Source: MFD04580-c1 sp963702995
GTDB taxonomy: Bacteria > Planctomycetota > Phycisphaerae > Tepidisphaerales > Tepidisphaeraceae
Assembly: GCA_963702995.1 (NCBI GenBank)
Contig: OY969783.1
Location: 3,100,001 to 3,164,000 of the forward strand
Direction: 5' to 3'
DNA: 64,000 nucleotides
Below, piece after piece: positions 8,227-15,264 of the stretch. How positions within the stretch are numbered: position 1 is the first letter of the stretch; each line of letters begins with the position of its first letter. The position numbers and the translations under genes are program-made. Under the pieces are notes generated by a model. That model was not told the DNA's origin. It ran no database searches and saw only the letters and a list, made by a program, of their open reading frames with translations.

Positions 8227-11200
8227 CTAAGCCATCACCTCCTGATACTCGGGGTGGTTGTACTGATAATTCCCCCGCCCCGGAACGAGGCGGCCAATTG
8301 TGTAATTCCCAAAGTCCATGCGAATTGGACCTCGATAGCTGCCTTCAAAGTCATCTTTTTTGCTCTGCCATGGCTTCCGCGGCATATCAGGAAACGGAGG
8401 CCGGACCGCCTTGATCTCTGATCCGCTCAGACACTCCGGATCATGTAAAAAGCCGAGCTCGACTACGTGCCTCGCATAGTCTCGCAATAGCATGTGAGTC
8501 GTGGAGAGCGGTGCTGTTGCGGAAAACATTGCTGCGTGAAGTTTTCTTGCCGCCTCCGGCAAGAAACTACCTGCCGTGGAATCCTGTGCGGGGTCGTTGT
8601 GAATTGCCATCGCGGCACCGTAGAGGGCCGCAAGCGCTCGTTCAGGAACGTACGGGTCAGAGATGGAAAGGGACTCCAGTGCCATCGACAAGAGTTCAAA
8701 AGGAGCATTACGGCCATACCAGTACAGCGCCTTTGTCGCCTCATCGCGGAGATCTCTTACCGTGGTTGTGAAGAGCCACATCGTCCAGCGTGCCCGCAAG
8801 TGGTCAGCCGGTTGGCGGCGCGTTGTAGCCTGCCAGTCTTGCTGGAGTGCACGAACGTCAGCGAGTAAGTCGGCATGGTGGCGTCTTAGCCACTCTGACC
8901 AACTGAGATCCAGCTTTGGAGTGCCCATTTCTCTGAGGACACCATCGAGAAAATCTGCGTTGAGTGGATGGGCGATTGCCGATCGCACAGATCGGAGTGC
9001 CGCGAACACACTGTCAAGTCTCTGTCCTGCAAGCATTAGGCTTTTCACTTCGCCTGCAGTGCTTTCATCAAGTGATTTGGCGACAAGCGTGATGCTCGCA
9101 ACAAGTGCCGACGCCTTCAGCCTCGGATCGATTAGTGCCCACACCTGGCATCCCGGATACCGTGCCGGCAGAACACCGACCATCCCATAGAATATATCGC
9201 CACCTAATGGATGGCGTTGCTCAGCTGACCCCGCAAAACCCTCGAACGCATCTTTGCCACCCAGCCATTCGGAAACTTCGCGCCGACCGCGATCGATCGC
9301 CAGGGCCTCTGCAATCACGTGCCCTGCCATCGCGTCGTAAACGAGGGCGATGTGCCGTTCGCCCCCTGCGAGCGCATCATCGTCCGAGACCGAATTTTTG
9401 CCTAGACGGCCAACCGGTGGCATTTGACGATGAGCGGCGGCTCTCGAAGCAACCCGGAGGATAATTCCTTCCTGTTCGAGAGCTCGAACAATGCTGCGGT
9501 CCCATGGACGGGTGTCGTCGCGAATGAGTTTTCGAAACTCGGCCTCATCGACAGAGCGAGCTCGATTTGTCCAGAGCAATTGCCCGAGCTGATTGAGAGC
9601 TTGAAGAACATCCTGCGAATAGTATCGGTGCCCTGGTAACGACAGTTGCTGAATTCGATCGACGGTCGCATCGATTAGTTTTGCGAACATCTCTGTCAAC
9701 GAACCGGGGACTGCCTCCAAGCCCACGACCTTCGAACGCTTGGGATTTGCAACCTCGCAAAACAGGCGCAGCGAAAGAGGGTGCTGGAGCATTTCTTCCG
9801 GCAGGTCAACGTCTCTTGCGTCGATTTTGAAATACTCGAAATATTTCCGTGCGACCGATGGCGCATCTTTCTCGAAGCCAGTGGTGACTATCCGGTTGAA
9901 ATTGTCCGGTAGCGATTCGTCAGCGAACTCTTTCGAACGAACAGTGCAAACTAGAAGAACGTGCGGATATCGCTTGAGCAGTTCTACGGCTGCCGCAAGC
10001 TGCGGTTTCCAACGTCTCGGATCTTCTGCTTCATTAAGGCCGTCAATCACGAGCGGTAATCGCCGTTGGCTCCGTTGACCTGCCGAATCCAGGGCGGCGA
10101 TGAGTGGTTCAATGCTTGATACCGACAAACCGCAGATGCTTATCCGCTGAGCGAGATCGTCAATGTTGCCTGCTGCCGTCAGACCCTGACCGAAGAGAAG
10201 CAAGCCTGCGGGTCGATCTTTCGTCGCGCGTGTAAGGTTGACAGCCATGTGCGTTTTGCCGGCACCGGCATCTGCAACGATCGCAATGGCGAGACTGCGT
10301 AGGACCTGTTTCAATTCTGCGAAGAGTAATTCTATTTCTAAAAGAGCTGCAACTGCATTTGTTGCAAGAAGAGCAATTGTACTCTGTTCGTTTCGCAGTT
10401 TTCGCACCGCGGTCGCCGAAAATGGTCTATCCGCGGCTCTGTACTCGTCAAGGCTTTTGACGACGAGTTCAATGTTGCCGTCAGCCAGCGCCGTTAACGC
10501 AGAAATGATCGCCACATTTGCTGACCCGCAACTGGTCACCAAGCCCGAGAGGAATCCCTGTAGTTTTTCTGAAGGGGATTTATAAACTTTGAGGTGTGGC
10601 AGCATCAGGTCCAGCGAACCAGCGATGGCCCGTAATCGCTGCCAAGACCCTTCTTCCCCGAGAGCGCGGCGAACGCTCGCTTCGGCTTCCGTGATTTTAT
10701 GCACCTCGGGGATCCAGCGCTGCTTAATCGTGGCAACGCTCAACGCATGTAATCCGTCTAAGTGTTCTGCCGTCAGAACGAGCTGGCCGAAGTACGTATT
10801 TTTGAGAAAGCTCGCTTCTCCGCCAAGGAGTGGCTCCAAATCGTCTGTCGTTTTCAGCTGCGGCCTGAGCGTCAATTTCTCAAAGAGCGAGTAAAACCAC
10901 TCCTGATCTTTCTTCGTGAGGGCGAAACGAGTCCACAATACCCAGTGCGTCAACTTCGGATTGGCGGCAACCGATCTCTTTATCGCTTCTTCAATTTTAC
11001 TGCGCCGCGTTGATCCAAGATCCGAGCCACTAGGCAGAGCGTGATACCACCGGCATTGCCAGCCATACCAGTCCCCTGGCTTCCCGAGCGTGCATTCTTG
11101 GTCGAGCTGAAGATCAAATTCGATTCCGGGCTGGTTAGCCAACGCATGAAAGCTGCCAAACCGCTCGTAGTTGATTCGTATCGCAGAACGGCAAACATGC

Positions 11201-11262
11201 TCAAAGTTCGTTTGAACGGCACCCTGCAATCGCTCAAATTGGTCCCAGTTAAGAAGAGCCAC
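8227..11262 (-). CDS. PD-(D/E)xK-like nuclease fused to STAND/NACHT ATPase; Avs-like defence protein, N-terminal 1011 aa
   Basis: Residues about 10-145 resemble Mrr/Cap4-like restriction-endonuclease domains found at the front of defence NTPases. The GIE of the active-site strand is at 46-48 and a Q-C-R-W strand at 69-72, where the usual QxK lysine is arginine. A P-loop follows (ADAGAGKT, 330-337), with a Walker B strand LPLVIDGLNEAEDP (about 403-416) and LVCTVRS as a likely sensor. The rest is helical, as in STAND sensor regions. In known families (AVAST/Avs, NACHT) such proteins sense a phage component, oligomerise and activate the nuclease; the role here is inferred. The reading frame ends at TAG 8227-8229 although sense continues downstream. 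The gene starts 9 nt after the DUF6375-like gene stops, so they form one operon. Confidence 0.7.
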   Translation of the reverse strand: MALLNWDQFERLQGAVQTNFEHVCRSAIRINYERFGSFHALANQPGIEFDLQLDQECTLGKPGDWYGWQCRWYHALPSGSDLGSTRRSKIEEAIKRSVAANPKLTHWVLWTRFALTKKDQEWFYSLFEKLTLRPQLKTTDDLEPLLGGEASFLKNTYFGQLVLTAEHLDGLHALSVATIKQRWIPEVHKITEAEASVRRALGEEGSWQRLRAIAGSLDLMLPHLKVYKSPSEKLQGFLSGLVTSCGSANVAIISALTALADGNIELVVKSLDEYRAADRPFSATAVRKLRNEQSTIALLATNAVAALLEIELLFAELKQVLRSLAIAIVADAGAGKTHMAVNLTRATKDRPAGLLLFGQGLTAAGNIDDLAQRISICGLSVSSIEPLIAALDSAGQRSQRRLPLVIDGLNEAEDPRRWKPQLAAAVELLKRYPHVLLVCTVRSKEFADESLPDNFNRIVTTGFEKDAPSVARKYFEYFKIDARDVDLPEEMLQHPLSLRLFCEVANPKRSKVVGLEAVPGSLTEMFAKLIDATVDRIQQLSLPGHRYYSQDVLQALNQLGQLLWTNRARSVDEAEFRKLIRDDTRPWDRSIVRALEQEGIILRVASRAAAHRQMPPVGRLGKNSVSDDDALAGGERHIALVYDAMAGHVIAEALAIDRGRREVSEWLGGKDAFEGFAGSAEQRHPLGGDIFYGMVGVLPARYPGCQVWALIDPRLKASALVASITLVAKSLDESTAGEVKSLMLAGQRLDSVFAALRSVRSAIAHPLNADFLDGVLREMGTPKLDLSWSEWLRRHHADLLADVRALQQDWQATTRRQPADHLRARWTMWLFTTTVRDLRDEATKALYWYGRNAPFELLSMALESLSISDPYVPERALAALYGAAMAIHNDPAQDSTAGSFLPEAARKLHAAMFSATAPLSTTHMLLRDYARHVVELGFLHDPECLSGSEIKAVRPPFPDMPRKPWQSKKDDFEGSYRGPIRMDFGNYTIGRLVPGRGNYQYNHPEYQEVMA

Positions 11263-11271
11263 GGGTCCCCC

Positions 11272-11682
11272 TCAAGGTTTCGCCTCGGACGTGTCGCTCG
11301 CCGCATTGGAATGCGCGGAGTAAATCTCGATTTTCGCATCCCTCGAATAAAACAGTTTTAGAAAGCTTGAGACTTCAAGTTCTTCGGTTTCGATTTTCAC
11401 GCTAGTACCTTCGAGGGATACCGTGTGGTCGTAAAGAAATTGTTCGAGCTCGGCTGGCCGTATCGATCCGATGTTCATCTCAGACAGAAGCTTAAGAAGA
11501 TGTTCAGGGTATGCGTCTCGCAGGTCGTCGTGGAAATCTCCAACATCGACGTGTTTTGAACAATGTTCGGCGAGACGATCGATCGCGCGTTTTGCAGCTT
11601 CCGCAGACGCGACATCCTTAAACCTGGCTACCATGACAAGGTTTGCCGAATGTTCGGATCCAAATCCGTACCAGAGTTTCAT
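11272..11682 (-). CDS. DUF6375-like small protein
   Basis: 136 residues beginning MKLWYGFGSEHSANLVMV, then an amphipathic helical segment (SAEAAKRAIDRLAEH) and an alternating strand region near the C-terminus. The opening W-Y-G-F/Y-G-S-E-H-S-x-N-L-V-M-I pattern and length match, from memory, the uncharacterised DUF6375 family. Its ATG overlaps the stop of the radical SAM gene by 4 nt and its stop lies 9 nt before the STAND gene, so it is translationally coupled to both. No catalytic motif is evident. By position it is likely an accessory, regulatory or target-recognition subunit of the operon. Function unknown. Confidence 0.6.
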   Translation of the reverse strand: MKLWYGFGSEHSANLVMVARFKDVASAEAAKRAIDRLAEHCSKHVDVGDFHDDLRDAYPEHLLKLLSEMNIGSIRPAELEQFLYDHTVSLEGTSVKIETEELEVSSFLKLFYSRDAKIEIYSAHSNAASDTSEAKP

Positions 11683-12599
11683 TGTGGTTTCTCCAATTCA
11701 AAACTTTCCAGCTCGGCGATCGCAGCTAGTACACCCCGGTGCGAAATTGGCACCCCCGACCCGTCAAACGACGAGCGTTTTACGATACCAAATGCGTCGA
11801 TGTGGGCATACGAGCGTAAGCCTTTCTCTTGTAACAAGGGATTGAAAGTTGACATACCTGCCGAATCAGATTCAGCAATCGAAAGCGCAATCTTTGCGTG
11901 GCCTCCATTTGACCAAGCGACTAATTTTGCTCGGGATTCATCGTCGATTCCCGCTGTCCTGGCGGTGGGACGTTCGGGCAGCAGGAGCAATTCTCTCGCT
12001 CCGACTTCATGTGCGAAGTTCGCGACTGCATCCAATTCATCGACCGTCTGTCCGTTGACGACCATGTTCAAGCCGAAGCGAGAAATCGCACTTATGTCAC
12101 AGAGGTTGGTTCGGAGCGTTGAAAACTTTCGGCCGCGCAGCCTTTCGTAAGTGCTGGCGACACCGTCTACGCTGACCCGAATGAAGTGAACTTTGCCTGC
12201 GAGGTTTTTGACGATCGAAGGCGAAGTCCAATGCCCGTGAGTTGTGAGCGATACCGCCATTGAAGTCAACGTAACCGCATAAGCGCAAATTGCTTGGACC
12301 TCGGTGTGCAGTGTCGGCTCTCCTCCACCGAATCCAATTCCGAGACACCCGTTTGCCTCAAGCTCGTCTAACCAGCTCATGATCTTTTGCCCGTTCAGTC
12401 GCGCTCCTTCCTTCGGCGCGTAGCAGTACGAACATCTCAGATCGCACGCGTTTGTGAGGGCGATGGAAACCTGTCGAGGAGCTTTGTGCCAGAGGTGCTC
12501 TGGAACGGTGACTTCATCTATAAGCAGATTGAGCCCAGTACACCGATCGAGCACATGAATGCCATTGGGTCCGAGTCTAGTCTTTACGTCTGCTCTCAT
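11679..12599 (-). CDS. Radical SAM domain protein
   Basis: 306 residues with the radical SAM cluster motif CDLRCSYC (Cys 52, 56 and 59, spacing Cx3Cx2C), the SAM-binding GGGEP (91-95) and an RVSVDG strand further on. Radical SAM enzymes bind a 4Fe-4S cluster and cleave S-adenosylmethionine to a 5'-deoxyadenosyl radical. The C-terminus has no cysteine-rich SPASM or Twitch cluster. The sequence is not recognisably a viperin or QueE, so the substrate is unknown. It is the first gene of the radical SAM - DUF6375-like - STAND nuclease operon. ATG at 12599 has no clear Shine-Dalgarno. Confidence 0.75.
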   Translation of the reverse strand: MRADVKTRLGPNGIHVLDRCTGLNLLIDEVTVPEHLWHKAPRQVSIALTNACDLRCSYCYAPKEGARLNGQKIMSWLDELEANGCLGIGFGGGEPTLHTEVQAICAYAVTLTSMAVSLTTHGHWTSPSIVKNLAGKVHFIRVSVDGVASTYERLRGRKFSTLRTNLCDISAISRFGLNMVVNGQTVDELDAVANFAHEVGARELLLLPERPTARTAGIDDESRAKLVAWSNGGHAKIALSIAESDSAGMSTFNPLLQEKGLRSYAHIDAFGIVKRSSFDGSGVPISHRGVLAAIAELESFELEKPQ

Positions 12600-12636
12600 T
12601 TATCATATCGGACAACAGTGCCGATTCCCATAGAAA

Positions 12637-13236
12637 TCAAGATCGCATGTATTCGATAAAGTCTGAGGCGGGCGACACGCTTGATATCAGCAGGTGATCT
12701 CTAGCCCGCGTGCATGCCACATAGAGAAAGTGCCGCTCGGTCTCATACACTTCCTGAAGATCCGCGTCGTCCCCAACCGTCTGACTTCGTTCTTGAAGGG
12801 GGATAATTTCGTCATCGCATGCCATGACGGCGACAGCGCAAAATTCCCGTCCTTTGGCATGATGCATCGTGCTGACCGAGATGTGGCAGCTCAAGGCTTC
12901 CATGCGTTGATCAAGAATACGGAACGGCAAGCCTGCTCGCTTCGCCCCGAACTTGAGAAACGATTGCCGCTCAAGATTGCGAACTGCCTTTCGCACGACT
13001 GTTTCGGAAATTGCTGTGAGACGTGAGAGTTCACACACGTGAAATCTCTCCGACTGGGTCTTCTCCTTCCGGCGGATTAATTCGCACCGCCTTGCCCCTT
13101 CCCTCACCGCGACCATCGCCAAACAGCCGAGATAGACTCTCGCTCCTCGCGTCGTGATGATACCCGCTCCCAGTGCTGAGGGCACATTCGAAATTTCAAT
13201 CGGTGTAACCGTTTTAAATCCGCCCTGAATACACAC
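12637..13236 (-). pseudogene. Chimeric remnant: winged-helix-like N-terminus fused to C-terminal tail of a UvrD/Rep-type helicase
   Basis: The last ~95 residues are clearly the C-terminal end of a superfamily 1 helicase: TMHHAKGREF (motif V region), MACDDEIIPLQER, then ERHFLYVACTRARDHLL (motif VI). The P-loop and motifs Ia-IV are absent. The first ~100 residues are unrelated and include a winged-helix-like stretch (LSRLTAISETVVRKAVRNLE). The junction is near KFGAKRAGLPFRILD, where helicase sequence begins. I infer a deletion that joined two genes in frame, so the product cannot be a helicase. The start is a GTG only 17 nt from the divergent start of the DUF6527-like fragment, which also suggests a rearrangement scar. 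Confidence 0.6.
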
Positions 13237-13253
13237 GTCTCCTATCCCCCTTG

Positions 13254-13607
13254 ATGGGAGGCGCTCAGTTCAGAAGCAACACAACACCGCTTACCCCGAC
13301 CGACTGGAAGATAATGTATGACGGTGTAACGGTGTCGTTGTGGCCGTCCGTCGGGAGCTGGACGCTCAAGTGCAATTCGCACTACATTATCCGGAACAAC
13401 CAGGTCATTGGGTCGGGCAGATGGACGCCCGCTCAGATTGAGGCGGAACGCCATCGGGATCGAGCGATGAAGGCTAAGTTCTACGGTACGCCCGCGCCAG
13501 AGCTCGAACCCAAGATTGCGATGCCCGCCGCGACGGTCCAAGTGGTTCGAGAGACTAAGAAGCCGCTCGGTCGCTTGGCGCGGTTCAAACGCTGGTCGAA
13601 GTCCTGA
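13254..13607 (+). pseudogene. DUF6527-like protein, N-terminally truncated
   Basis: 117 residues containing TPLTPTDWKIMYDG, VSLWPSVGSWTLKCNSHY and IRNNQVIGSGRW, then an ERHRDRAMKAKFYG helix. From memory this matches DUF6527, a small family seen near bacterial ubiquitin-like (E1/E2) operons. Normal members begin with ~40 more residues, including a Cys-rich CxCG strand just before the TPL segment. Here that part is missing, and no upstream frame restores it (in-frame stop at 13215-13217). No E1, E2 or ubiquitin-like gene is nearby, so this looks like debris of such a cassette. The family assignment is from memory. Confidence 0.5.
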
Positions 13608-13646
13608 GGGCCAGACTTAATTTCTTTCGCCCTTCTGCGCGGAGGA

Positions 13647-13670
13647 GCATCAGCCGTTTCGGGCTGATGC
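13647..13670. terminator. Hairpin between convergent genes
   Basis: A perfect 9-bp stem GCATCAGCC/GGCTGATGC with a 6-nt loop lies between the DUF6527-like remnant and the convergent integrase gene. It is positioned as a bidirectional terminator. There is no long T-tract. Confidence 0.5.
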
Positions 13671-13696
13671 CGACGTCCAAAAGCCGACGCCGAAGA

Positions 13697-14992
13697 TCAC
13701 GACAGTTGTCTTTCGCACGATTGCGAACACCGCCAAAGACGTCGGCGGACAACTGCAGAAACGTCTCTAACGCGTTTCCATCCGATCGTCTCGTGATCGT
13801 ACACTTTTCCGGTCGCTGTATCCCGGTGGCCCATCATCAAATCAAGCGCTTCGCCGTCTCTAGCGCGCTTAGCCAAGGTCTTGAAGGTGTGGCGAAGGCG
13901 GTAGAATGTTACCCCATCCAGATCAAGCTGCCGAGCCATTCTTCCAAAGGTGATGCTGATCGCGTTGTCAACGGCGACGCCGACGAGCTTTTTCGCTTTG
14001 GTTCCGTTGATTTCAATCTCCCTGTGAACCTCCCTCTCGCGGTAATAGGGAAGGCCCTTCCGCGTGACGAAGACCAATGCCGCTTGCCCATCTCTTTGAA
14101 TTGCCAGCCGATTGTGCTTCAGCTTGCTGACACGGTCTAAGGCACGCCTGGTATTCTTCCAGAGGCAGCCAACCCGTAGAACGCCGGTCTTTGGGCGAGG
14201 AAAGCTTATTCGCCGACGCTCAAGGTCGATCATGTCCCACCTTAGCCGCCCCAGATCGGCAGGACCAAGGCCGCAGTTCACCCCGAGAAGAATCATCGCA
14301 CGAAAGGTCGGATTCGCACGTGCGAGAAGCCGGTTGACCTCGCGGCCGGTGACGATTCGGCTGGAAAAGTCCTTCTGCCCCGCCCGGAATCGCGCTTGCC
14401 GAAGGGAGTCGGGGTCCGTTGCAGGCGCAACCCAATCGGAGCCGGTGTTCGGCATCGATATCCAACCGTTCGTCGCCCCGAAACGAAGAAAGGCTGTCAC
14501 ATACGCTCGTACACGCTTGCGGGCCAGCCGGCCGAGCTTCCGCTCGTTGACCAAACTCGACATGTAGGCGGTGAAGTGCTCCGGCCGGAGTCCGTTGGCT
14601 GGCGTCCCTGGCTTACAAAACGCGACGAAGCTGCAAATTTCAGAGAGGTAGTCACCGAGAGTCGTTTTGGATAACTCGCCTGTATCGACCTTCGCCTTCT
14701 TGTGCGCGAGAAACCGGGCCATCAGCTCGCCCAAGATCAGGTCGGATGGGGTCGCTTGGACATTCACGTTGTCGATTCCGGCCTTGATCGCATCGCGACG
14801 GACGAGCCAACCGGACTGCGGGTCCTTCAAGGCACGCTCGCCTTTGGGGTCATCGGACCAGGAACCAAAGTAGAATTGTTCAGACCTTTTGGTTCGGCGA
14901 TTCCAGACTGACTTGAACCACTGGCCGTTGCGATGCGGCCGCAGTGGGAACCCCTCGTAGGGGAGGGGTGGTCCGAAGGATTGGGTGTTCAC
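13697..14992 (-). CDS. Tyrosine recombinase / integrase
   Basis: 431 residues. The first ~200 form the SAM-like core-binding region. The catalytic part includes GVNCGLGPADLGRLRW, the strand FPRPKTG with the likely catalytic lysine, FYRLRHTFKT (the HxxR box, where the first His is replaced), MMGHRD and the nucleophile in KVYDHE (Tyr about 398). The GxNCGxGxxD form in place of the usual arginine box is familiar from planctomycete integrases. I chose GTG at 14992 because AGGAGG (14998-15003) lies 5 nt upstream. A longer frame reaches 15184 but would run into the tRNA. Lying next to the 3' end of tRNA-Phe, it very probably integrated the island there. Confidence 0.88.
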   Translation of the reverse strand: MNTQSFGPPLPYEGFPLRPHRNGQWFKSVWNRRTKRSEQFYFGSWSDDPKGERALKDPQSGWLVRRDAIKAGIDNVNVQATPSDLILGELMARFLAHKKAKVDTGELSKTTLGDYLSEICSFVAFCKPGTPANGLRPEHFTAYMSSLVNERKLGRLARKRVRAYVTAFLRFGATNGWISMPNTGSDWVAPATDPDSLRQARFRAGQKDFSSRIVTGREVNRLLARANPTFRAMILLGVNCGLGPADLGRLRWDMIDLERRRISFPRPKTGVLRVGCLWKNTRRALDRVSKLKHNRLAIQRDGQAALVFVTRKGLPYYREREVHREIEINGTKAKKLVGVAVDNAISITFGRMARQLDLDGVTFYRLRHTFKTLAKRARDGEALDLMMGHRDTATGKVYDHETIGWKRVRDVSAVVRRRLWRCSQSCERQLS

Positions 14993-15112
14993 AGATGCCT
15001 CCTGTGTCGGAACCTGTGTCGAAGCCGACAGAGGTCTACACGGCGGGAGGCAAATAACGTCGGTTTCCCCCGAAAATCTCAATGTTAGAGCCAAATCGAA
15101 CAGGCGATACGC

Positions 15113-15148
15113 ATAAGTGCCGCAAACCTTGTGATTTGCGGCACTTAT
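15113..15148 (-). terminator. Strong hairpin just downstream of tRNA-Phe
   Basis: A perfect 14-bp inverted repeat (ATAAGTGCCGCAAA and its complement) around an 8-nt loop begins 4 nt after the tRNA 3' end. It most simply terminates the tRNA transcript. Its place between the presumed attachment site and the integrase also allows a role in recombination. No T-tract. Confidence 0.55.
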
Positions 15149-15152
15149 CGTA

Positions 15153-15180
15153 TGGGCAGAGCCGGGATCGAACCGGCGAC
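15153..15180. other. Probable attachment site in the tRNA-Phe 3' half
   Basis: The T-arm and acceptor end of tRNA-Phe next to the integrase gene are the expected att core. I did not spot a second copy within 1-15150, so the other boundary is probably outside the window. Inferred from position only. Confidence 0.35.
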
Positions 15181-15225
15181 ACATGGATTTTCAGTCCATT
15201 GCTCTACCAGCTGAGCTATCTGCCC
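15153..15225 (-). tRNA. tRNA-Phe (GAA)
   Basis: The minus strand folds as a complete cloverleaf. The acceptor arm GGGCAGA pairs with TCTGCCC, the D-arm is AGCTCAGCTGGTAGAGC, the anticodon loop CTGAAAA gives anticodon GAA, and the T-arm contains GGTTCGATCC. The discriminator base is A and the CCA end is not encoded. Reading 5' to 3', the integrase gene lies immediately downstream, the usual arrangement for an element inserted in a tRNA 3' end. Confidence 0.95.
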
Positions 15226-15264
15226 GGTGAGCGGTCGAGCATTGTATGGGAGCGGGGGACGTTT

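Noticed and set aside
11679..12599. Prokaryotic viperin
   Set aside because: It has a Cx3Cx2C cluster and GGGEP, but I see none of the viperin-specific N- and C-terminal motifs and no nucleotide kinase neighbour.
13242..13541. 99-codon minus-strand frame opposite the DUF6527-like gene
   Set aside because: Arg/Pro/Gly-rich shadow; the plus-strand product has recognisable family blocks.
14993..15184. 64-residue N-terminal extension of the integrase
   Set aside because: It would be translated from the tRNA-Phe 3' half, and the GTG at 14992 has a perfect AGGAGG.
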